Assembly: GCA_025201705.1 (NCBI GenBank)
Contig: MU616877.1
Location: forward strand, 1-35,000
Direction of reading: 5' to 3'
From: Dissophora ornata
Lineage: Eukaryota > Mortierellomycota > Mortierellomycetes > Mortierellales > Mortierellaceae
DNA: 35,000 bases
A program made the position numbers and the translations under genes. The notes under the pieces were generated by a model. That model was not told the DNA's origin. It made no database searches and saw only the letters and a program-made list of their open reading frames with translations. Of this stretch, positions 1-9,438 are shown piece after piece (positions within the stretch are counted from its first letter, which is position 1; every line of letters begins with the position of its first letter).

Positions 1-178
1 AAAAAAACGCGCTCGCACAATTTAAACACGCGCATACACGATTTTTCAGTTCAAAGAGAGACTTGAACGTTCTTTTCCCTCGGAGCTGGCTGGCTTCGAT
101 TGCACCCACTTCCTAGGAAGCACAAGGCATCGCCGTCGATCAATGCTAACACATCTCTACCACAACTCTGTAACGTAG

Positions 179-2135
179 GTGCGGTTGTTGGTACAGGCGT
201 GTTTGTGATTCTAGGGAATGCTGCTGAATCCCAGGCTGGTCCCGCTGTCACAGTTTCGTTCCTTCTTGGAGGTATCGTCTCTGGAATCGCTGCATTATCC
301 TATGCCGAGATGGCGTCCATGATCCCCATTGCCGGATCCGCCTATACGTATGCCTATGCCACGGTAGGCGAGCTGCCAGCATGGATCATTGGATGGAATC
401 TCATGCTAGAATACATGATCGGCGCCGCCACAGTCTCTGTTGGGTTTTCGTCCTATTTCGTCGCGTTCGTCGGCGATGCCTTTGGGTCCCAACTCTCGGG
501 AAAGTGGACGAATGCTCCCATTATCTGGGACAACGGCAACTTTACAACATCGGGCGACTACTTTAACGTCCCAGCATTTGTGATCTCGATCCTGGTCACA
601 GCGACGATCTACTTTGGGATTCATTTGACCGCCAAAATTAACAATGGACTGGTCGCGTTCAAGATTCTTGCGCTGGTCATCATGATCTTCTCGCTCATTC
701 CTTTCATCAATCCGGATAATTACCGCCCCTATGTTCCGCCAAACACGGGTGTCTATGGGCAGTATGGAGTATCCGGTGTACTGCAGGGAGCCACCTCTGT
801 GTTCTTTGCTTACATTGGCTTCGACAGCGTGTCAACCACTGCACAGGAAGCCAAGGATCCCCAAGTGAATTTGCCAATAGGGATTATGATGACGCTGCTC
901 ATCAGCGCCGTCATTTACTTGGCCCTGAGCGCTGTCACCGTGGGCGTGGCCAACTACACATACTTGGGTGGAGGGTCTCCGCTCGTGGACACTGTTCGAT
1001 TGACGAATATGCGCTGGCTCGTTGTCTTGACCGAGCTAGGAGCCCTTGCGGCAACGACTTCTGTCATTCTCGTACTCCTAATAGCACAGCCACGCGTCTT
1101 TTATTCCATGGCCAACGATGGCATGATCCCACGCGTGTTTTCTAAAGTACACCGAAAGTACAAGGTAACAGTAACAACATTGTTCAATGTCGATGGTTAC
1201 CACCAAACGCCTCACTGCATTTAGTTTTTTCTTTTGCTGAACCCGCCTTGCCTTGTTGCCTTGTTTTCAATTCGATTAGATACCATACGTCTCTACATTG
1301 ACTGCTGGAGCTGTGTGTGCTATTTGCGGAGCCTTGTTGCCGATTGGGGTTCTCAGCGACATGTCCTCGATCGGAACCATAGTTGCCTTTTTCGTAGTCA
1401 ATATCGGCGTCATCATCCTCCGCTATACCCGAAAGACGGTTCCTCGTCGATTCAAAGTCCCTGGAGGTTTGTGTAGATTCATTTCGTGTCTGAAGATAAC
1501 CCACATTCTGTGCCAGGATATTTTAATGACCGCTTATTTATTTCTGTCATCTTGTACGACGTTTGTTTTTTATTTATTTTCTTAAATTAGGTCCGTTTTT
1601 ATTGCCAGGAATTGGTGCGGCTAGTTCGTTGCTTTTGCTTCAGGGCGCAAAGCGCGAGTCCATCATCCGGCTGCTAGTCTGGATGGCCGTTGGTGTCCTT
1701 GTGTATCTTTTCTACGGCCGACGTCATTCAGAAGTCAACAACCCGCGGATCGGCCCCGACGAGCAGATGCAGGTCGTGCAAGAAAATTTTTCGGCAGACA
1801 CATTGAACGGACAAGGATACGGGGGATATACGGACGAGCACCTTAGGCGGCAGTATGAGCGCCAGGTGGCTCGGAGAATGGCAAACGGGGAAGAGTGTCC
1901 AACGGGCGTAGTAGAGCCTGATAATGAGATATACCCAGAAGGAGATGTAGATGCAGGAAGTGGCGTTGGACCTGGAGATAGAATAGAAGCATTGTCGAGG
2001 ACATCAGCGGATTCAGGGACAGGGACAGGGGCGGGGACGGGGACGGGGACGGGGACAGAGGTAGGACCGAGGGCGATAGATAATGCGGAAGGATCACCTA
2101 GCTCCTCTACCGCACATGAAGCAAATACCCACTAG
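179..2135 (+). CDS. Cationic amino-acid transporter (CAT/APC family), 5' partial
   Basis: Plasma or vacuolar membrane amino-acid permease of the APC superfamily, closest in style to CAT (SLC7A1-3) and YfnA-like proteins. Exons by splice consensus: 179-1164, 1280-1466, 1591-2135; frames join cleanly and give about 571 visible residues. The visible start is the TM1 glycine motif (GAVVGTGVFVILG). It is followed by the conserved LSYAEMASMIPIAGSAYTYAY and GWNLMLEYMIGAA blocks, the YIGFDSVSTTAQEAKDPQ loop, and a final TM pair (exon 3: IIRLLVWMAVGVLVYLFYG). Twelve or more hydrophobic segments are visible. The cytoplasmic C-terminus is long, acidic and Gly/Thr-repetitive. The first exon or exons are missing: a branch site (CTAAC near 155) and acceptor (AG at 177-178) show that the window opens inside an intron or at an unplaced upstream exon. 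Substrate specificity cannot be read from sequence. Confidence 0.86.
2016..2056 (+). repeat. G-rich minisatellite in permease C-terminus
   Basis: Tandem GGGACA/GGGGAC units of about 6 bp, seven copies, inside the last exon of the permease and encoding alternating Gly-Thr. The coding strand carries at least six runs of three to four G separated by 2-3 bases, which fits the G-quadruplex pattern. The 6-bp period keeps the frame when copies are gained or lost. Confidence 0.85.
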
Positions 2136-2170
2136 AAGAGATCTTCATACTACTACTGACCACTAATAAT

Positions 2171-2216
2171 AATAAAAAGAGAACGCATGCCAACTCTTCT
2201 ATATGATTATTTTATT
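2171..2216. terminator. Interlocked poly(A) signals of convergent genes
   Basis: AATAAA on the + strand at 2171-2176 lies 36 bp after the permease stop. AATAAA on the - strand (TTTATT at 2211-2216) lies about 115 bp after the carrier stop. Cleavage normally falls 10-30 bp past the signal, so the two 3' ends would meet or overlap. Assigned from motif and position only. Confidence 0.5.
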
Positions 2217-2329
2217 TGTAAGATACAAAGAGTTTTTACAAAAGCAAGATGATGTGCATTGGAGATCTTTCTTCTAAACGCTGAGTAAGAGTAGAGTCGA
2301 GTGTTGTCCAGGGGAACAGTCAAGTTGAC

Positions 2330-4011
2330 TTAGATGCGTTTCTGGGCGCGCATGCCAAGGGAGGTCAGTAGGCGAGCAACGTACTCCACCAAACTGGCCT
2401 GGGCCATGAACAAGAAGGATGCAGTCAAGATGGACTGGACAATCTTGCTTGAGATGCCATTGTAGAGACCGGCAATTCCCTCGTACTTGATGATCTTGCG
2501 GAAACCATCCATGATCGAGGTGTAACGCTCCTTGGCATCGTCAGACTGCTTCAATTGCATACGCGACTTGACGACACTGTTTTCGGCAGGGCAACGAATG
2601 ATAATATGACGTTATTGCGCTATCCATTTTCTCAGGTCCAAAGACATAGTAAACATGGCGTTATACAGGAGGGTACCTACATGTAAGGGTAGGTGATGCT
2701 GGTAGCTGCCAACTTGCTGACAGCGCCTAGCAAGAAAAAGTCGAAGCCGGTGAGGGCACGAGTCTTGGCGATTCTAGCCTTGAGCTTCTCAAAGACAGTG
2801 TACTGGATGATGGGGTTGGCAACCAGGACAAGGGCAGGCATGACTCCCTGCCAGAACGACTTGAAGCCGTTGTCCTTGATCATTTGGGCAGCAGTCTCAA
2901 TGGTACCCATGGGGCGGGTGTTGGGCGTACTGGCATTGCGGGTGGCAATTCTAGTCTATTACGGAGAAAAGGTGTCAAGTACACTTGATACGTTAGTTTA
3001 GCGCCAAGACAGCAATTGATCACTCTGGCAAACATGCACAAGAGTAACATACGTTGATGACCCAAATGGGGTTGGTGATCAGAACAGTGGCGGCGCCTAT
3101 TCAAATCGTAGATCGGAACAACAGTTTAGCGACTACTGCTTACTTTGATCAAATAGAGTGTTTGCAAACAAGACGCATCTTTGAAAGGCGTGCTCACCTG
3201 CAACGGCTCCGGCAGACATGGACTCGAGGGTGCTCATCTGGGCCTTGTTGATCACACCCTTGGTGAACTCGTAAAAGTAGTAGTAGCAGTAGTTGGTAAG
3301 AGAGATGCCGAAGAGGGCGCTGTCCAGGCCGCTATGTGCACGAGTATGTGGGTGAGTGAACAAGGATTGGTGCATTTGCGAATGTCTCGCACGCGCGTTC
3401 CGGTGCTCCCTTCGCTGCCATCCTTGACCACTGCACTTACGAATAGAGACCAGAGATACCCTCCTTAGCCATGATCTTCTTGACGGCATCCAAACCGTTC
3501 TAAAGAATAATATTCAAAAAAGCAGATCAGATTGCAGTCCATCGCGTCAATCTTTGATGTTTGACAACAGGAACAAATTGAGACGGTGCGCGCTTGATCT
3601 AGTCACTTTAAGGAAAGCCAAGGTAGAAGGGAAGGTGAATGTTTTTATACCTTGTATGCCTCCTTGCTGGTCTTGTCCTTCTGGACCTGAAGTCTGCTGC
3701 TAATGGTGATCAGTGGGTACGTCAGGGCCATGGAGATGATTCCACCTCCGGCACCTATTATGAGTCAAGCAAGCCACAACGGTTTGCAAAGGAGAAGAGA
3801 CGTTTGATCAGCATCGGAGAGGGTCTTTGGCAGTTCCGCGTTGGCAGAGAGTGCAGGCGAATCCGGCACGCCTCCCTTGAAAGCAGGGTGCACTGGCAAG
3901 AATGGCACATTGAACGCGGAGTAGGGTTGTAAAGCTGAGTAGCTCGGTCGGAGGTGCCGAGTGGCGTTGTAGGCACGTACCGGCGATGGCGTGGACTGTG
4001 CTGTCAGACAT
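2330..4011 (-). CDS. PMP47: Peroxisomal adenine nucleotide carrier (mitochondrial carrier family)
   Basis: Six-TM SLC25-type carrier, most like the peroxisomal ATP/AMP (or CoA/NAD) carriers PMP47, ANT1, SLC25A17 and PXN, which supply cofactors for peroxisomal beta-oxidation. Seven exons: 4011-3981, 3754-3651, 3499-3441, 3331-3198, 3096-3053, 2955-2681, 2576-2330. All phases match and give 297 aa, the usual carrier length. Three repeats are visible. Repeat 1 has YPLITISSRLQVQ, repeat 2 TNPIWVINTRIATR and repeat 3 TYPYIVVKSRMQ. The loss of the acidic residue in repeat 1 and the NPIWV.NTR form in repeat 2 are typical of the peroxisomal subgroup rather than of mitochondrial ADP/ATP carriers. GLYSGLDSALFGISLTN is a second subgroup hallmark. 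Exon 1 is only 31 nt. Location and exact substrate are inferred from family membership. Confidence 0.9.
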
Positions 4012-4847
4012 GGTTGTTTGGTTGTTTGGTGGATGAGGAGGAGAATGAGATTGGGATGCGGACACTGCTGCTGCGATCGCTGGCTGTTTGTGGGGTGAGA
4101 GGACGAGAGGAAGAGAGGAAAGAGGGGAGAGGAGTTGTGGTGCGGGGTCGAAGGGACCTGACTTCCACAAACTCAATTTGGGCTTTCACCCAACGGAGGT
4201 CCTCGATTACCCCGGCATCACATGTGAATAGACCAGTAGACTAATAGGCTGGTTAACACCATCTCTCGGCCCATCCCGTCCCCGTCGGTCAGACACAACA
4301 CTGGACGCAAGCCAACAGCGACCGATCGCGGGAGGGGAGAGAGGGGGGGGGAAGAGAAGATCTCCAAACACACGGAAGCTGCTCTCACTTGGCCCTTCAC
4401 CATCTGCCATCATAGCTCTCTCACACCCTTTCGTGTTTGCTCCGTGGGCAAATAATCATTCCGGGGTGTGCTCTCTCTTTCCCAGGACCCACATGGCGGA
4501 CATGACATGTCGTACATGATACCCCTACACATTGACCTCCGATTGATTTGCAAGGCCCCGCCGTGTATGTGAGTCACTGACGATGATCTGCACAGCTGCT
4601 GTTTCCAATCATGGACCAGAAGGATGCTTTATTATGCGGCAGCATCTTGTTCGGAGGAGATCTTCGGAGCAAAATGTGGCTGCCAACAGAATTTGAGACG
4701 ATTTGAGGGCCACTTGCAGCACAGGGCAGTGTTTGGGACCGCCACCAAGACGCGGATGTGCCTGTGGCTTCAATTTCCATTTTACGTTCAACCCTGCAGC
4801 TGAATCGCTGAATCGGAATCCACTTTGAGATCAATCACACATTCGGC
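4012..4847. promoter_or_regulatory. Divergent intergenic region, carrier / 92-aa gene
   Basis: About 835 bp between the start codons of the carrier (-) and the small membrane protein (+). It must contain both promoters and 5' leaders. It has a GA/CT-rich stretch (about 4080-4140), a poly-purine tract (about 4328-4360) and no long conserved-looking ORF on either strand. I could not place a TATA box or a recognised operator. Confidence 0.5.
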
Positions 4848-5260
4848 ATGAACCGTAACATCCCTCTCGTTGTCGCCGTTGGTGTCGGTGTCCTGTCTGG
4901 GTTCTACATCTGGGAGCCCAGTCTCAAAAAGTACCAGAGGTACGAGGGATGCACCGCGAGTTAATGTGTGGATCGCACTGACGTCTGCACCCTATCTTAC
5001 CTTACTACCTTACTACCTTACTATCTTACTATCTTACTGATTCCCTTTGATCTGCCACGACTTCGTTTCCCAGAGAAAGCAAAGGCACCTGGCAGTATGA
5101 GGTTGTTCAGCAGACGAGAGCCGAGGAAATGAATCAGCACGCTGATGCTGTTGCAAGTGCCACCACCCAACCCGCATCAGATGCTGCACACAGCTCTGCC
5201 CCAAACCCACCAACAGACCTGGCGTCAACCCAGCCTCCCGCCGAGTCAAAGTCGACATAG
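4848..5260 (+). CDS. Small single-pass membrane protein, 92 aa, unknown function
   Basis: Two exons, 4848-4939 and 5074-5260, join in phase 2 across a 134-bp intron (donor GTACGAG, acceptor TTTCCCAG) to give 92 aa. Reading through the donor stops after a few codons, so splicing is needed. Residues about 5-24 form one hydrophobic segment (VVAVGVGVLSGFYIW) after a short basic start. A charged stretch follows (KKYQRESKGTWQYE), then a Ala/Pro/Thr/Ser-rich low-complexity tail. An N-terminal anchor with a short soluble tail is common among small mitochondrial inner-membrane or assembly proteins, but I do not recognise a family. An AATAAA-like signal follows the stop at about 5275. Evidence for coding is the clean splice frame, the start codon and the TM segment. 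Confidence 0.68.
4994..5038 (+). repeat. CTTAC-type short tandem repeat in intron
   Basis: Degenerate 7-8 bp units built on CTTACTAC/CTTACTAT, about six copies, inside the only intron of the 92-aa protein gene. Copies resemble the branch-site consensus (CTNAC), so several branch points could be available. Confidence 0.75.
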
Positions 5261-5465
5261 ACTTTCTTCGCATAGTAATAAAACGCCCACGCAGAATCCC
5301 GCCAAACATCGGTATAGCACACATTACCACGCGAATGTCACACATATACACATACCGATCATTTGTAGCGCGCTTGCGAACACACAAGGAATAAGTGGTT
5401 GTTGCTCCTCGTTACAATGCTGACTCTTGCCCTAACATCGCGGAGGCCGTTCGCTTGCGGGATAT

Positions 5466-5960
5466 TGGAGCTTGCTTCCAAGGGTACCGATCATCGACAT
5501 CCACAGGCTGGAGATACAGTGGTCTTTTTGGTGCATTAGTTGCCCGCGAACGATGTTGCACGTCCCTGTGCATTTGTTTTGCAATGGAGTCTGTCAATAT
5601 TGCCTGCCTGAAGAGAGCCTGGAGTTGGACGAGACTTGTCCAGGACCCGCTCCGATCACCACCTTGTCAGCCACATCTCGTTGTCTCCCCCCCAACTATC
5701 TTGAGCAGACAGTCGGCCATAATACGAAACTCGCCGTCGCGAGTCTTGCTAACGTAACATTGGTGCTTCTCGACGCTACTGTCGTGGTTGTAAAAGTCGC
5801 CAAGCTTCTCAACATACTTTGGAATGGTGGTAGCCTGCTTTCGACGTCTTTGATGGACTCAATCGCGTCCTTTCCGCAGTTCATTGTGGAGTAGAGAACA
5901 TTGTTGATATTGCAAACAATTCTCTGCTGACGTAGTAACAGCCTAAATCGCCGTAATGAG
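5466..5960 (-). pseudogene. Decayed Fanzor/TnpB-like nuclease remnant
   Basis: Minus-strand protein-like pieces lie in the right order for the C-terminal half of a Fanzor (eukaryotic TnpB homologue), but in shifting frames. About 5960-5835 reads RIVCNINNVLYSTMN...DAIESIKDVESRLP. About 5831-5685 reads YVEKLGDFYNHDSSVEKH, then FRIMADCLLKIVGG. About 5677-5594 reads DVADKVVIGAGPGQVSSN. About 5573-5559 reads MHRDV, about 5560-5525 CNIVRGQLMHQK and about 5527-5466 RPLYLQPVDVDDRYPW. HRDV followed by an Asn helix is the RuvC-III/zinc-finger end of this family. The roughly 50-60 residues expected between VSSN and HRDV, which would carry the first CxxC and the TSK..C motif, seem deleted. No frame is open throughout, and one frameshift sits next to a seven-G run at 5687-5693. 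The family call rests on remembered motifs, not a search. The order of motifs argues against chance. Confidence 0.6.
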
Positions 5961-5980
5961 ATTTCATCAGCTGCCCACCG

Positions 5981-6000
5981 CCATTACCATTACCATTACC
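5981..6000 (+). repeat. CCATTA hexanucleotide repeat
   Basis: Three perfect copies of CCATTA plus a partial fourth, about 150 bp upstream of the NOT3 start codon and just outside the nuclease remnant. Confidence 0.8.
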
Positions 6001-6055
6001 TTGCACCGCCAGCGTTCACACCTGCACCCCGCATACGCCTTATAAGCCTTCCGTT

Positions 6056-6064
6056 GTATATATT
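6056..6064 (+). promoter_or_regulatory. TATA-like element of NOT3
   Basis: GTATATATT lies about 90 bp upstream of the NOT3 ATG. A weaker TATAAG is at about 6040. The spacing suits a TATA box with a leader of about 50 nt. Assigned from motif and position only. Confidence 0.4.
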
Positions 6065-6147
6065 CTATCGCCGCGTCAACACACACTCCTCTCCATTCGA
6101 TACCGTGCGCACGATTGACAACGCATTTTCATTCTTAATTTCATAAC

Positions 6148-9068
6148 ATGGCAACACGGAAACTTCAAAGTAATAACCCACTCTTTTCGGTCTCTTCCAA
6201 TTGCTCGGCAGAAATGCCTTGCACTGCTACTACCTCTGCTACGATTCCTTCTTGCAGAATGCAAGGACGATGAATAGATCTACACTCTATGATCAGCTCT
6301 TCCTGCCACAGTCTAAACACCCACATTTTCTTTTTCTTTTTTCTTTTTCTCCTTGCCCAAATCCCTTTACTTCACGTCTCTCATTTCCTCCCATTTTTCA
6401 AATGGCGTTTCGTTTTTGCTTACGCTCGCTGCGATCTCTGCGCTCTTTCCGCAATCACGCAAAAAAAAAAAACGAATGAAACGGACGAAAATCATTAGCC
6501 GAGATTGACAAGGTCCTGAAGAAGGTTTCCGAAGGCGTCGAAACCTTTGAGGAGACCTTGGAAAAGATCGAGACCTCGACGAATGCCAACCAAAAAGAAA
6601 AGTACGAGTCTGACCTCAAGAAGGAGATCAAGAAACTGCAAAGGCTTCGTGATCAGATAAAGACATGGATCTCCTCCAGCGACATCAAGGACAAGAGGGC
6701 GCTCATGGACAATCGAAAGCTAATCGAACAGGTAAACGGACCAATATCGACATTGACGAACACGCACGATTGCATTTCGGCATTCCCCCCCGTAGCGTCA
6801 CTCACTTCAAAGAGCTTTTCTCGCTCGTGCAAACTGCTCACTTACATTGATTGCTCATGTTTTCTGCCTTTTTCCTGTCGCAATAGCAAATGGAAAAGTT
6901 CAAGGCTATCGAGAAGGAGATGAAAACCAAAGCCTACTCTAGGGAAGGATTAATCATGTCAGGGCGCATGGATCCCAAGGAAAAGGAAAAAGCAGAGACG
7001 TGTTCATGGGTTGCCGATCGTGTCGAGGCATTGAGCATCCAAATCGAAGGACTAGAAGCAGAAGTTGAGACGCTACAGGCAGGCGCAAAGAAGGGCAGGA
7101 ATAACCCAGCCAAGGAAAGGATGTCAGATCTGGAGGAGAAGATCGAGAGGCATAAATGGCATCAAGGGCGGCTGGAACTGATTCTCAGGCTACTGGAAAA
7201 TGGCCAAATCGACACGGAAAGGGTAATCCTGAACGACCATGCCCCAAGGTAGTTCTCTATGAGTTCCAATCACTAACGTTCTCTGCCTATGGTGATGTAG
7301 GTCCTTGCGATCCAAGAGGATGTAAATTACTATGTGGATGAAAACCAGGTATGGGATAATCCAGTGCTGACTCTGGAGCATATCTTTACAAAACCAGTTC
7401 GCTGATTAACCAGTCTTTCCTCTGATACTCTCAGGATCCCGACTTTGCAGAGGATGAAGAGATCTACACGGATCTGAATTTGGAAGAGGAGGAAGACTAT
7501 TTTGCCGTTGGAATGGAAGACCACTCTGTAACCCAAGAGAACGAAGAAAGACAGATGGAAGATTACGACACATCGTCAAAAAAGCCAACCAAGGAGCCAT
7601 CCAAGGAGCCAGAACCAGAGTCTTCTCCCATAAAAGCACCCGCGAAACCAATACCGACAAAAAGTAAGGACTATAAAATGCGCCCCGGCCCGCAGTCGTC
7701 GTATCGTAGAGACGTAATCTAACATCGCGTTATAATTATAGAACTGTCCTTGTCAGAACCAAAGGAAACAAAAGCAACTCCTGCAGCAAGTCCTGCTGCA
7801 GTAAAGACATTGCCCGCAAATGCTCCACCAAGTCGACAACCAGCTCTACCTCGTGCAGGATCTGTAGAATCACCCGTCATTCAGTACGCTACCGCAGTTG
7901 CCGCCAACTTGCCCACGGAACCTACTCGCGCTGCACCGCCATCGGCATCACCAAATGTCGCTGCAGCAGTCTTGACAAAGGAGTCGCCAAAACCAGCAAA
8001 CGCGTTGACCAAAGTGGAGTCACCGTCACCCGCAACAGCAACTGTGACACCACCATCTTCAACATCCGCAGCAGCCACTTCACCGCCACAGGCCAACGCA
8101 ACAGAGTCCCTCACTCCCGTTGCAGAAGTAGTAAAGTCAATACCGGAAACGGAACCATCAATAACGCATGTTGAACCTACACCTGCTTCGTCGAGTAGCA
8201 GTCCATCACAATCCCAAGCTATCACGGAGAACGCTGTGCTGAGGGAAGAAACACCTGCTCAACCGGCAACGTTACAAACGCCCGCACCAGCAGAGCCAGA
8301 GATTCGTCTGCCAGCAGCGTTGGCAGACCTTGCCAACAGCTTTGAGGTGTCAAAGGAGCGTGCCATGTCAAAAGAGGTTGGATTCTTTGTTCACCAGATG
8401 CTTGAGGCCAGCTATCAGTTCATGCCCGAAGCAGCTGACACGGAAAGGTATGTTCTAGCCAAAAATCCGATGATGGGGATATGTGCAGTTTTTTTTTTGA
8501 CAGGAGCAGTTCAACAGTTTCTCATGATGTCAATTTTCATAACCCCATGGCGCGAATCTCGTTAGACCCAAGTACTACACGCCAAAGAACCCATACCCAA
8601 CGCCATCCTACTACCCCCAAACACCGCCCCAGGGACTCTTTGAGAATCCGGCCATGTTTGAGAAGTTTGATATCGATACCTTGTTCTTTATCTTTTATTA
8701 CCAGCAAGGAACGTATCAACAGTAAGTCTCGTGCATTTTATCTCATGGACATGACTTTTTGCCGATCTTGCGTTTGATTCAAAGACTGAATTCCTCTCCC
8801 CCCCCCTCTCTCTCTTTCTCTCTCTCTCTTGTCCAATTGACGATCGTATTGCAGATATTTGGCTGCAAGGGAACTCAAGAAGCAATCGTGGCGCTTCCAT
8901 AAAAAGTACCTCACATGGTTCCAGCGCCACGAAGAGCCCAAGGCGATCACGGACGATTATGAGCAAGGGACATATATCTATTTTGATTACGAGGGGGCCT
9001 GGTGCCAACGCAAAAAGACCGACTTTCGATTCGAGTACAAGTTCCTGGAGGACTCTGAACTCGTCTAA
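6148..9068 (+). CDS. NOT3: CCR4-NOT complex subunit NOT3/NOT5
   Basis: Subunit of the CCR4-NOT deadenylase complex, which shortens poly(A) tails and represses transcription and translation. Eight exons: 6148-6169, 6499-6731, 6887-7222, 7301-7348, 7435-7663, 7742-8447, 8566-8721, 8855-9068. Phases agree and give 647 aa. The N-terminal coiled-coil Not3 domain (residues 1 to about 230) is very conserved: [50 protein letters not shown], then [15 protein letters not shown] long Pro/Ala/Ser/Thr linker (about 270-480) looks disordered. The C-terminal NOT box (about 480-647) has [31 protein letters not shown] and [16 protein letters not shown]. The first exon is only 22 nt and is followed by a 329-bp intron. 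NOT3 and NOT5 of yeast are paralogues; human CNOT3 is the single-copy equivalent. Confidence 0.95.
8793..8830 (+). repeat. C-run and (CT)n microsatellite in NOT3 intron 7
   Basis: A run of C followed by about 12 CT dinucleotides inside the last intron, 24 bp before the acceptor at 8854. It may act as an extended polypyrimidine tract. Confidence 0.8.
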
Positions 9069-9438
9069 GAACTTTGGCGTGTCATTTGTTTCGTCTGTGT
9101 GGAAGAAGAGAAGATCAGGATAGTGTACGGCAAAACAAAACAAAAAGGGGGGGGGGAGTGCGGGTTTCCTATGGACGAACTGGGCGGTGCCCAAGATCTA
9201 GAGCGCGTTTTCGAATGCTGGAAAAAAGGGAGGACGAAGAGTTGGCTTTCTTTGATTTCGGTTCTGTTTTTTTTCTTTCTTTATCTTTTATTAGTAATCG
9301 ACCCTTTTATTCGAACCTGTGTAGTTTTATGATATGATCAATGAATGAAAACCTGTTTGCAGATGTGTTCGCGATTGACGTCTGGATATTCAAACACATG
9401 CCGCCTCTATAGAATTGCATCTAGACCCGTTTTTTTTT
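9069..9438. other. Convergent 3' region, NOT3 / F-box gene
   Basis: 370 bp between the NOT3 stop and the F-box gene stop. It contains two minus-strand AATAAA signals (TTTATT at 9287-9292 and 9306-9311) suited to the F-box transcript, a G8 run near 9148-9156 and several T runs. No canonical + strand AATAAA was seen for NOT3. No gene was seen. Confidence 0.5.

Noticed and set aside
5395..5894. Plus-strand ORFs of 120 and 140 codons
   Set aside because: They are antisense to the minus-strand nuclease remnant, whose blocks carry the recognisable motifs.
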